A stretch of 64,000 bases of DNA from the NCBI GenBank assembly GCA_002224055.1, contig AZLU01000150.1:36349-100348 (forward strand). Reading direction: 5' to 3'. A program made the translations under genes and the position numbers. The notes beneath the pieces are model-generated. The model was given only the letters and a program-made list of their open reading frames with translations, ran no database searches and was not told where the DNA came from. This DNA comes from Pezizomycotina sp. ARF18. Lineage: Eukaryota; Ascomycota. Positions within the stretch are counted from its first letter, which is position 1, and every line of letters begins with the position of its first letter. Shown one piece after another: positions 23,230 through 33,394 of the stretch.

Positions 23230-23288
23230 GTATATAAATTTCCCTTGCCAGACACTAGAGACCGTGAAGCATCGCAGTCATTTTTCTC

Positions 23289-23389
23289 TGTGGGAACACC
23301 ATTGAGGTGGATGTAGATTGATGTCTATTTGAGGTGCTTGAGGGGGAATAAGCTCCCTTATATATACACCGGAGGTGGGTGTCCCAACA
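23289..23389 (-). repeat. 3' LTR (101 bp)
   Basis: Differs from the other LTR at two positions, both transitions (A for G, T for C), so the insertion is young or lightly RIP-affected. Confidence 0.85.
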
Positions 23390-23551
23390 CTCCTACCGAG
23401 GCCCGGCATTGGTGATGCGGGACTCTACAAATAAAATAATAATAAATTATATACAAAATGCATGTCTGCGCTCCCACCAATCTAAGTAATACTTATAACA
23501 TCTCTAGTTCTAACTCTGTGTCTTATTCTTAGTCGTCTAGTGCTGACGTTG

Positions 23552-24666
23552 TTATATATTTACTTCGGGGTGTTTTTTACGTCGGTGCTTAGCTTTACGG
23601 GCTCGGCGGCGCCGTCTGCGACGTTTAATTCGCATTTTATTAAGGTACTCGGCTTCGACATGATTAGTTCGGTAGCAAAACGTACATAAATTATTATTAT
23701 CGACTAGCGGTGGCGATACTAGCCGCGAGCGTAGGCTATCGCGGATACTATAACGGAAGGCGCGCTCTTAAAAGGCCCGCGGCGCGGGGTGGCCGCGGGG
23801 AACGGGCACGTCACTAGCGCGTAGCTATGGCCGTTTGCGGGTCGGGTGTAGGCCTGGGTATTTTACCGAGCTATAATTAACCTCGATACTAGGTGACCGG
23901 TATCGAGAAGTAACCGACCGCCGAATTCGTTGCGGGTACCTACGTCGGTGCCTTCCCGCGCGCGGTAGCGGGTATTAGCCTCATTAACTAGGGCCGTATA
24001 GGTATATTTGGCTATACCGTTACCCTACATAAGGCCGGCGCGGAGGTTAGTAGGTAGGCCCATTAAAAATTTAACCTTAAGATCGTCGTTAGTAATCGGT
24101 ATAGGCGCGGAGGCTAGGGCATCGTAGTAGCCTTTCAGGCGCAGTGCCTACTGAAGGACGGTGTCGGTGGAGGTCATGGTGTCGGCCATAAACCGCGCCT
24201 TAGTAGCTAGGACGGTGGCCGCGGAGGTGGTGCCGTAGGTAGCTACTAGCAGATCCCACTGCACTTGCGGGTCGTTGTCTGTACCGGCTAGTAGTGGCTT
24301 GATGGCGGCCGACAGAGAGAGGTTGATTAGCATGGCCGCGCGGAGGCGTCGGTTGGCGTAGCTGTCCGCGGTGGCGTCGGTGGCGGGTAGCGGCGCGGTA
24401 TCCGGCGCGGGTTCGGGCGTTGGTTCTGGCGCGGCGGCGGCGGCGCTGGCACGGCCTCCGCGGCGGCGGCTCCCAGCGGTGCTTCTGCTCCCACCGATGC
24501 CTGTAGCCGGTGCCAGCTCGGTGCCAGTGACGATGTCCCAGCACCTGGCAAAGGTAAGGACATTACGTGCCTCCTGATGCCATTGGTGGTAGTTGTCTTC
24601 GGTAAGGCGGGGGCCTTGACCCTATTCGCAGGTGTAATATGCGTCGTTATAATTATTTTGTGACAT
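23552..24666 (-). pseudogene. copia-type gag with degenerate zinc knuckle
   Basis: Reading from 24666: a gag head with LTEDNYHQWHQEARNVL, an A/P-rich insert, then LINLSLSAAIKPLLAG, VQWDLLVATYGTTSAATVLATKARF, and LKVKFLMGLP. These match the copia gag/UBN2-type fold. Near the end is CTFCYRTNHVEAEY, a C-x2-C-x4-H-x4 knuckle whose last cysteine is Tyr (one G-to-A change from TGC), followed by an Arg/Lys-rich tail, stop at 23552-23554. Several in-frame stops are TAG/TAA where Q or W is expected, a RIP-like pattern. The copy is therefore dead as a protein source. Confidence 0.7.
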
Positions 24667-25040
24667 AGTATAAGGGGGGGGGGGGTATTGGTTGTTGGTT
24701 AGTGATTAAATTTTTATTATAATAGGCAGGGGGTAGGTACGTCCTCTTTTATGTTAAAATTCAATCGGCGACAGCGAACGATAGCTAACGACGGCGCGAA
24801 CTATAGCGAACGACAGCTAACGACGGCTAACGACGGGTATTATATTCTTAACGGTGCTCCGTCGCCGCGGTATTGGGTAAAATTCCGAAGTTGAGGTTCG
24901 TGCCAAGCTTTATGCGATATGCGAGAGGAGCGCCGATATGCAGGCAGACATGCAGCATCGAGTTATCGACAACAGATATCGGATAAAATTATCGGATGAA
25001 AATCGAAAAATTTTATAAAATTCTGGCTGGAAAGGTCCCC

Positions 25041-25052
25041 GGGCTCATAACC
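25041..25052 (-). other. primer-binding site, initiator Met half-tRNA type
   Basis: GGTTATGAGCCC on the minus strand, adjacent to the 5' LTR; complementary to the CAU anticodon stem-loop of initiator tRNA-Met. Confidence 0.65.
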
Positions 25053-25153
25053 TGTGGGAACACCATTGAGGTGGATGTAGATTGATGTCTATTTGAGGTG
25101 CTTGAGGGGGAATGAGCTCCCTTATATACACACCGGAGGTGGGTGTCCCAACA
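25053..25153 (-). repeat. 5' LTR (101 bp)
   Basis: Partner of 23289-23389; flanked outside by the TTCTC duplication at 25154-25158. Confidence 0.85.
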
Positions 25154-25271
25154 TTCTCCTCGATGCCGAAAGATACTGAATGCCAGTGGAGAAATTATCG
25201 AGAATTTTTCACATTCTTAATCTTCACCGGCGGGGAATACCAAGCTAGTAACTTCTATCGCTCGGCAGAGT

Positions 25272-26691
25272 ATGGCGGAGAAGCCTCGTGTCGCTTCCCA
25301 ACGAAATTCTAGCAGAGGTATAAGTCAATCTCCAAAGCCGGGCTGCGTCGAGTTCACCCAGTCTCTACTACCAAAAAAAAATAACAAAAATGCTATTCTT
25401 AGATATTCGCAGGGCTCCCATCCCCGTTCAGCGGGTCAACTGGCCAAGACCTCCGACTGGTGAACAGACGCTTCAACGAGATCGCTTCCGCCTTCGTTTT
25501 CAGAGTCCTTGCCCTGCACGGACCGTGGAGTAGAGCTCGCGTCGATCTCAAGTTCTTAAGCGACGGAGACCTCGCCCGTCATGCTCGCGAAGTATGGGTA
25601 CAAGACAACCTCCTCGCTGACGCCGGTGATGATCTAGAGAGCGGAATCGAGCTCCTAGAGCGGGTTCTTCAAACCTGTCTCCCGGTCATGAACAGCATCT
25701 GGTGGAACGAACACTATAGGTACCTCTCGCAACGCTTCGAGAGGGAAAAAACGCTTTTCGAAATGTTCGGTCGCGCGTTTGCGGAGATTGATTGCACGAG
25801 GCTCGTGTACGCGCATATAGAGCCGTGCTCGGTGTCGAATCTTAATCGCATGGTCGAGCTGTCCGAGGGCAAAGTCTCGTTCCCGTCGCTGGAAAGGCTT
25901 GTGATCGAAGCCAGATGTGTTTCGGAGGAGGACCTGGCATTGAATTTTATGTGCTTCGGCAGCGTATGGAATTCTTCCCGAGGGTAATACCGGACTCCGC
26001 ATTGTACACATTGAGGCGTTTCCTTTAAATTATACTATGCAGCCACCGCTCATCGAAAGCGATTGGTTATCGCTCGGCGATCACGTTAACCTCGTCAACC
26101 TCCGCGAATGCACCATTGCATGCTTTCTCGCTCTCCGAGATACAACTACCCTGCTCCGCTTCCTAGACAGAACTCCGAATCTGAAAAAGCTCTCGCTTTC
26201 CCAGATATTTCTAGACGCGATACCTCCAGATCCCGCTCCGAACTGGGCCGACGTCTTCCGATTATGCGCGGAAACCTGAGCAGCCTGACGGAGTACAGCT
26301 TCCGGTGCCTGCGAAACCTCGGAAAGCCGGCGGACTTCGGAAGACCTTCGACAGATAAGGAGGCTCAGGATCAGTTCGACGCTGATACGAAGACGGCTGC
26401 GAGCGCGCGTAATTTTCGACGTGGTTTGCGGAAGAAGTGACGGCGCTGGAGGAGCTAAGATCTACGGTCAAGGCTAAACGGAGAGGATGGGTCTTCCTCT
26501 GTGCGTCTATTGAACAATGTGGATCTAGACTAAGTCCACCATCGCGAGCAGTGCGTTTGCGCATGAACAATTCGCTTCCGATAAATAATCAAATAATGAA
26601 TTCCTTGAGGATAATCCTATTAGCTTGCCTTTATCTCAAAAATCTAAAAGAATCTGCTTATATATATTTCTCGCGGCCCGATTCTATCTAA
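25272..26691 (+). CDS. F-box protein (FB5)
   Basis: MAEKPRV starts at 25272. After a one-base shift the F-box begins SLPNEILAE. An 85-bp intron (25318-25402, ending TTCTTAG, phase 0) joins it to IFAGLPSPFSG and DLRLVNRRFNEIASAFVFRVLAL, which completes the box. The acceptor at 25402 rather than the later TTCGCAG keeps the frame. The C-terminal part, about 350 residues in three frames, includes LERVLQTCLPVMNSIWW, FLDRTPNLKKLSLSQIFLD (a possible leucine-rich repeat) and LRSTVKAKRRGW. Its true stop is uncertain. The gag-only element sits in its 5' flank, about 110 bp upstream. Confidence 0.65.
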
Positions 26692-26781
26692 AATACGCAA
26701 TTACAGCGCGCATATGCTGCTTTGATTAATAGGCTTGAATGAAAGTTTTTTCACATACGATTTGCCGATAACATCGCAAAC

Positions 26782-27832
26782 TTATTCCTGACGCCGCGAG
26801 TTCTCCAGCACCGACAGCCTCCGCGTGACATCGTCGAACTGCTGCAAAAGCGATTCCATATCTTGTATACTCATCTTCTCTAACGAATCTTACTCCTCTC
26901 CCAACTTGAAGCGTCGTTGCTGCAGCGTTTAACGAATCAGAAGCCCGATGCTTTGCAGTGTGTAGAGAAATCAACTCCCTTTGCGAAGTGTTAATATCTA
27001 TCAGACAACCTTTGATATCTCTCAGCAGCTCAATCCCCTCTTTCTCGCTCGTTTTCTGATTGTCGACTTGAGTCCTTACTAGATATTCGAGAGAGGTGTT
27101 AATCTTCGTGAGAACTTCTTCAAGACTTGAACGGGCTGGATGATCTTGCTCGAGAATGCACTGAGATGTCTCATTATCCTCCAGGAGTGGGGCCTTGGAC
27201 TGTTGGTTACTCGGCATTGGATTCCTATCACAGCTGTACTGACTTGAAGATCGTGACCATCTAGTGTCAGTTCCGCGAGTGATTGCAAATGTGACATTGG
27301 AGCAGTATGTTCTGCTGCCTTACCATAACTAGTACTATCCAGCTCGTCGCCGAGAGGTCGATAAGATTTTCAGTATGGGAGCTGACATCTGCAGACTGTT
27401 CCCCATGTGGGCTCTTGCTCTTCCTTTCCTCCGGTCGATAATCCATGCGGGAGCTTCTTCGTGGGATCCGACGCCTTCGGGACCATCCCACGCACATCTG
27501 ATGCTACAAACATACCTCTCTCGCTCAAGTGCACCTTCCAGCTATCCGCCAGCGGCAAATCCAGCGACCTCCGTAGTTTTTCCCTTTCACTATCGGATAG
27601 TTGAGGAAGGGACACCCGCTAGCGGTGTGATCGATCATCTTCCAGCAATTGTACAACCGGCGGCCGATAGCAGTAGCTTGCCGTACTGGCCCGTGAGAGG
27701 CTCTGGGACACCGGGTTCTTTCCAGAGACTTCCTCGTTCCGTGATAGTGAGCCTTGGCTTTTTGCATTTTCTCCAGTCGTGCTGAAGTGACCAGCAGTTC
27801 CAGCAGCGTAGCCTTGTGTCAGTTGTAGCCAT
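26782..27832 (-). CDS. paired zinc-knuckle / coiled-coil protein ZK2
   Basis: The start at 27832 gives MATTDTRLR then CWNCWSLQHDWRKC (C-x2-C-x4-H-x4-C). The second knuckle is (C)YNCWKMIDHTASGC (C-x2-C-x5-H-x4-C). Its first Cys falls in another frame because a TT is read as T. The linker signature follows as LSDSEREKLRRSLDLPLADSWKVHL after a C4-to-C3 change. A charged middle leads to a coiled coil (SLEEVLTKINTSLEYLV, ELLRDIKGCLIDIN, MESLLQQFDDV) ending in RRLSVLENSRRQE, stop at 26784-26782. About 345 residues. Divergent from ZK3 across 471 bp. Likely nucleic-acid or protein binding through zinc knuckles; function unknown. Confidence 0.75.
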
Positions 27833-28303
27833 ATGGGCAGAGGCAGGAGTGATACTGGATAGTGAGTGGCGAGTTATGGTTATGGAGGGAGGATCCTATA
27901 ACATGGTAGATATGAAATGATGATCCGATGCAAATAGATGAGCAGTCAACCTCAATTAGGACCACGAATGGAAGAAGATATTGGATAAATCTCCTATGTA
28001 TCACTGTAGGTAGCTTTTTCCTTTCCTCTTAGCCCCGTCTCTTTTTTTTTTTTTCTTCACGCGGTTAATATTTTCCCTCGTTTTCTTCGCAGCCTGTTAA
28101 AAATTTTTACCAAGTTACGTTTCGCAACATCTACAATCAAAATTTTTCGTTACGTTTTCCTATCTTCGTTTCTACTTGTTATCCATTCTTCAAAGTCTTA
28201 TCTTACAAATTGTTAGTAGTACACCCGTCTTCAAGATCTTTTCAGTCTTCACGGTATCCTTGTCAATCATCTTTTCATAACTTCTTCGACGCGCAAACCG
28301 ATC
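27833..28303. promoter_or_regulatory. shared intergenic region of divergent ZK2 and ZK3
   Basis: 471 bp between two start codons facing away from each other. It has a poly-T run (28050-28061) and pyrimidine-rich plus-strand tracts before ZK3, a usual feature of fungal promoters. No specific binding site is recognised. Confidence 0.45.
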
Positions 28304-30264
28304 ATGTCCGCCGACGTAAAACACGCCAACCTCCCTCCCTCCCGCCTCCAAGCGCCACTGCTGGAACTGCTGGTCCTCCACGCACGAGCGCGCAACCTGC
28401 CCAAAGCCGCTCCTGAACCTCTACGAGCGCGAAGCCCTACGAATCAAACTCAACGCTCCCCGCCGATCCAGTCTGAATACCAATCTCCTAGACTGTCTAT
28501 GCTTCAACTGCTGGGAAACGACGGAGCACAATCATATGAATTGCCCGCGTCGCCGTCTAACTCACGTCGCCAGGGAAAAATTGAGGAGGGATAAGGGGGT
28601 TGAAATGACGGAGTTGTGGAGGATTCTTGATTACGAATGGGTTCCGTGTTGGTGATTTCCCGCCGTTGAAGAATGGGAATGGAATGGGAAATGTAAGAAC
28701 GATGCGTTTCCTAAGCGGTTGACCTGCGTAATGTTATATATATAGAATATCGCTAACGTTAAACCTCATAGATAACGCCACTACCTCGTCAAACGGGAAG
28801 AAGATTCCTCCTACAGTCCCGCCAAAGTTCGCCCCAGACGATCCGAACCTCGTCAACGACATCTATGAACCTCTCAACGATCATAAATCCAATACCAGTA
28901 ACAAAACCCGATATCGTCACTGGGCCGACTTCTCCGATGGTGACTACGAAGAGGAACTTAGTACGACGCCGTTATTCTCTCTCCTCCCGCGCAAAACGCC
29001 GATTAGGGTTAGGTCGAGGTCGAGGTATGCCCGGGAACACTACGGTCGTCATTCCGCAGGTGCAGGTACGAATAACGCGGCTGAATCTCGCAACCTAGGC
29101 TGTTGAGGAAACCAGACGAGGTATTTAGCGGTTCAGGCACTAGACCAGCTTCGCTTGGTATCCGCGCTGGGCCTGGTACCGCGGATCCGAAACAGCAGGG
29201 AAGAATACGCTGGCCGACATGTCAACCAAGAAGCCCGCTTTTCCGACTCCTAGCGCGAGTGCCGTTAATTCGAAACCGGGATCTGCAGGTAATTGGAGCA
29301 AAGCGCCTGGTTCGAAGCCTCTTGTTGTTACGTCTACTCCCACTGGTACTCAGTCGGCCGCCGTTCCGCCCGGTATTGGCCAGAATGGCAACAGCGCCGT
29401 TAATTCGAAACAGTCGGCTATCTTCTCACCGCCTGCAAAGAATCCGAGCAAGGCAACTGGTTCGAAGCCTCTTGTCGTTACGTCTACGCCCACGGTTACT
29501 CAGAGCTCGAAACCGCCGGTTAATGGCCAGAAGGACGCCTTCCTGCCCAAGTCTACTGTTTTTCACTTCACCGCGGGTGCTAAGCCGGCGGGTAATCCGA
29601 TGGCCAAGTCGCCCGCTTCCGAGTCTGCTTTTCCAAACAATATCAATTTTACTCCGAGTCCGAAGCAAGCAGCACTCTCGCCACCAAGCCACACCTCCCG
29701 CCGAACGATACACATCACCTCCAAGCAACAACTCCCACCAGCAATCCACAAACACCCCTCCAACCGCCCAAACCAGCCACTAACCTACCTCCCAACATCA
29801 CGATCCCCGGACCTCCACAATCTGGAACGGCGCTCCTCTGCTCCTCCATGCAAACCATAAACGAATCCCTCTTGCTGATCAACCAATCGATCATAAACAT
29901 CAGTCAGAATTTGCAGGGTTTGTCGCGCTGAGTCAGGACGTCTTGCTCGTCATGGCGCGCTGCCAATCTTTGGAGCTGCAGCAGAGGGCTATGGCTGCGG
30001 AAGCGGACAGTAGGTTGAGGGCGCTGGAATTGGACAGGAGGGAGGGATAGGGAGCGTGAGAGGAATGCGGGGATGCCGAGGTTTGAGTTTAGGGGAATTG
30101 GAACAGTGGGATTGGGGCAGAGAAATGGAAATGATGTTATGCAGAACGGCGGAGCGGGGAGTAGTTTGTTCGCGAATGGCAACGGTGGAAGTGGGAGTAA
30201 TGGGTCGGATAGTCCGAAGTCGAAAGGTGGAAACGGAGGATCTGGGAGCGCCGGGGTTTGGTAG
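28304..30264 (+). CDS. paired zinc-knuckle / coiled-coil protein ZK3
   Basis: MSADVKHAN at 28304, one shift in a CCCT repeat, then CWNCWSSTHERATC (x4 type), linker YEREALRIKLNAPRR, and CFNCWETTEHNHMNC (x5 type), then LTHVAREKLRRDKGVEM. An intron of about 80 bp follows (donor GTAAGA near 28693, acceptor CTCATAG near 28772). The middle has a tandem-duplicated unit of about 60 residues (each with GSKPLVVTSTPT and SAVNSK). The C-terminus is a coiled coil (MQTINESLLLINQSIINI, LELQQRAMAAEADS) ending RLRALELDRREG, then a Gly/Asn/Ser-rich tail, stop at 30264. Roughly 600 residues; three further frame changes. Function unknown. Confidence 0.75.
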
Positions 30265-31364
30265 GTGAGAAGGGATAACTTGAATATGTTGGATCATACG
30301 GCTTTTATACATCTTTTTTTTACTTATTATTTTTTTTTTTACACCATCACGATCATGATATCCTTATTGCCCCCATTCTTCACAGATCCCGATTATCTAC
30401 ACTTGTCCAAAAGAAAAAAAAAAAAAAAAAAAAGTCAAGAGGAAGAAAGTAAAAATAATCATAAAAACACGGGGGAACTACTTAGTATTTACACGAAGAG
30501 AAGGAAAAAAGAGGCATACATAAGAGAAGGAGGAAATAGGCAACGTTACTTTGGGAACGAGAGAAAGAAAATGACAAAGGACTATAATACATTTTTATCA
30601 TTTGCTTTTTATCATTATTTGTTTTTGTTGTTTTTATCAAGTTTCCTTGTCTGTTACGTAGTAGATATTCTCAGGATTCAATGTTAGCCATTAAAAAGAA
30701 GTCATACATAGAGTGTACAGCAGTAGTCTACATATAGACGAACGGGGAGGATGTAGTAAGATAAGTAGTTTACAGATAATCAAAGAGTCGCAAGACAATA
30801 TCAAAGGAGCTAATTTCGAAACCAAACCACGGGAGCAGATATACGAGTAGCTCTCCTGTATCAACAGTTTTATCACAAAATATGTCTCAAACTTTATTAG
30901 CATTCTCGTCTCATGAAAGGAGTGCCACTTGATGGCGCAGGGCGACGGTATCTAATAAGGTATATGTAGGATGAGGTTTGATTCTTGATCTACAGAACTA
31001 ACTAATCTAGCTGACGGACAACACGATGCTATATAAATGACGATGTAATAAACCTAATGAAATATACCATTCTGCCTGGACAGCGCACGGCACCTTCTCG
31101 TTGTTGTGGTATCTCGGACTTTCCATGTCTCAAATACTCCATAGCTAGTGAGCTTCATTAGCAGCATGATCCCGATGCTATGATTCAACGGCGAGATATC
31201 GATATGGTGATATGATTGCTAGCACCATTCATTTTGTTTTTTTTTTCCCTTTTTTTTTTCATGACCGCAAGGTTTCTGGCAAAAATTACATTGAGTGAAA
31301 AGAAGATAAACGAAAATAGCTACAACTAGCCAACCCTACTACCCATCACAAACAACGCCTTACC
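30265..31364. other. intergenic, no gene seen
   Basis: Very low GC, with poly-A near 30413-30434 and several poly-T runs. A 140-codon frame at 30265-30687 runs through the poly-A and is not credible. Confidence 0.5.
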
Positions 31365-32195
31365 ATGCTACCTACCACCAAGTACCCACAAGCATGTCTA
31401 ACTCCAAATACCCTCGAAAGCATCCTCCTACCACTGCCTCTACTCACTCCCATCCTTCAAAAGTCCGCTTCCAAAATGACCACCCATCAGCACCAAAACC
31501 CTCCTCTCCAACACAACCTACGACCCTCCGCCGTCGAACCAGCCCTAAACTCCTTCCTCTCGAACATGCACGCCCACAACCACCTCCAATCCCTCCTCGA
31601 ATCTACTCCTCTCAAACCGAAACGCCACTCGTCCGCGTCCGTGAAGCTACTCACTACTGGTACTAGCGGCAAGACGAATAGTTTGAAGACGTGGTTACCG
31701 TCGAGGAGGCTGCTGCGGACTATGGATGAGGTTAAGCAAATTGCTGTTGCGAAGGGTATAGAAGAAGGGAAGAAGGAGGAAGGTGGGTGGAATATAGGGA
31801 CGTTGGAGTACAGTGTGAGTTGTTGGTGGGGGTTTGGAGTAGTAGTCCGGCTACTAGCTTGCGGAGGGGGAGGAAGTTGGGTACGCCGAGGACGCCGAGG
31901 ATTCCGTCTAGTTCGACTGCATTCGGAAGAGGGCGAGGACGGGACCGACGACGCCGAAGACTCCGCGCAGTAGTGGTAGTGCTTCATCGGCCGCATTCAG
32001 CGCAGGAAGGCGGGCGACGCCGAAGACGCCTACTGTGCCCGCGAAGCCATCGAAAAAGACACCGAAGAGCGCTCCGCAGCTGTCGGCAATCTGCCGAAGA
32101 CCAACGAGAAGGTTGATGTACCTGCCACCGACCGAAGCAGGGGTTTCTTCTCGAGGACGGCGGAGAGGATGGAGAGGCGCAGGCAGAATAAGTAG
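31365..32195 (+). CDS. hypothetical Ser/Pro/Lys-rich protein
   Basis: Pieces in three frames read as one basic protein of about 270 residues. The start is either MLPTTKYP (31365) or MSNSKYPRKH (31394). Then come ALNSFLSNMHAHNHLQSLL, RLLRTMDEVKQIAVAKG, repeated T-P-R-T-P / T-P-K-T-P units (as in CDK-substrate-like tails), and RSRGFFSRTAERMERRRQ with a TAG at 32193-32195. No zinc knuckle is present, although it sits between ZK3 and ZK4. No family recognised. Composition suggests a nuclear or phosphoregulated disordered protein; this is inference only. Confidence 0.45.
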
Positions 32196-32587
32196 CTCGT
32201 AAGAACTGGAAGGACGAGAACTTAGAGGGAGGAAATGGATAGGTAGTATAAGTATTGTAGGGAATATGGAGAACATGGGGAATGCTTTGCGAAGATAATG
32301 TATACTAAGGAAAATGGGGGTGTATAAGCAGATGAGTAATAAAGGTAATAAAAATGAAGCCACCCACGCCGCCGTGAGATAGCCGTGCTGCAAATAGCAC
32401 TTGTCAAAAAAGTTTCGTTATTAATTGCACTAGTATAGAAGTGAAATTCCCTTTTCAGAAACAGTTTGCATAATCTTCGTCCATGCCGACGTGCGCAAAG
32501 CAAAGGCCTTTAGATGTCTGTCAGTGGACTTGAGCCTGTAATGCTTCGGAGAGTACACAAAGAGCGCGAATTCTTTTTATCTAGAAT

Positions 32588-32640
32588 TAAATCGTACAAA
32601 TGGTATGCCAGCAGTTCCAGCAATACCACGGCTCCTTGCT
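32588..32640 (-). pseudogene. solitary CWNCW knuckle relic
   Basis: Minus-strand codons give WYCWNCWHTIC, the family's knuckle signature, followed by a stop. No linker or coiled coil follows. It is a fragment of a further zinc-knuckle gene or a start of one broken by indels. Confidence 0.4.
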
Positions 32641-33394
32641 GGCAGTCCTGGCGGAGGAGCAAGGGTTGACGTTGCCGGTAAGATTGATGAGGAAAAGAGG
32701 ATGGTGAGGAGGAAGAAGGATGGTAGTCGTTTGGTCGTGTTTGTATAGAATATGTTATGGCGATTGGAAGAGATGAAGCAGGGGACGATATGATATCTTA
32801 GGAGGTTGGGAGAAAAAGTATACCAGCGTAGTCGTATAGTTGTATTGACCGACCGTGATGTGATATTTGTGTAACCAACGGATTGGTATACTCTCTACCA
32901 GTAATACATTAGGAGCAATATTCGCCGAGGCCGAGCTAAGTAGAAACAAATATAATACATAATTTAAAATAATTATAATAATAATAAATTTAATAAAATA
33001 AAATATTCCAATTTTTAAGCAGCTCTAAATTCATTTTCTCCCTTCTTACTTCTTCAACACCATTGAAAACAAATAAACCTCAATCAGCACTTCAAAAATA
33101 CATATCGTATAAGCTATACAAAAATCACGATACGATAGAGTAATAGGGAAAGAGGCAGAGGTCAGTATCGTTATATTACCATTGCTATCGCATAGAGGAG
33201 CTGTGATCGTTCTATCATGTTCTTTAGTGCACCCATCTTTCCTGTGGAGCCCCTAATCAGCATCTTTCACTGCCAAATCAAGCCCTTCTTCCGCTCCTTT
33301 CCTTTCCTTTCCATCTTTCACTAGATGGTGCTGATCCACTCTTTCCTTGGTGTTTGCAGGAACTTCCCGTAATCGACAAAGTCTTTTTTTCACC

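Larger units (their letters stand above)
23284..25158 (-). mobile_element. gag-only copia-type LTR retrotransposon with TTCTC target-site duplication
   Basis: Two direct 101-bp repeats, 23289-23389 and 25053-25153, begin TG and end CA. They differ by two transitions and no indels. Both are bordered by TTCTC (23284-23288 and 25154-25158), a 5-bp target-site duplication. On the minus strand, immediately inside the 5' LTR, GGTTATGAGCCC (25041-25052) is complementary to the anticodon region of initiator Met-tRNA, the half-tRNA primer used by copia-type elements. The 1.66-kb interior encodes only gag. There is no room for protease, integrase and reverse transcriptase, so the element must be moved by enzymes supplied in trans. 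It resembles the TR-GAG class described in plants. Confidence 0.85.

Noticed and set aside
30265-30687. 140-codon frame after ZK3
   Set aside because: Runs through a long poly-A (Lys tract) and 3'-flank-like AT-rich DNA.
31487-31996. 169-codon minus-strand frame
   Set aside because: Shadow of the Ser/Pro-rich plus-strand gene, whose three frames join into a sensible protein with a proper C-terminus.
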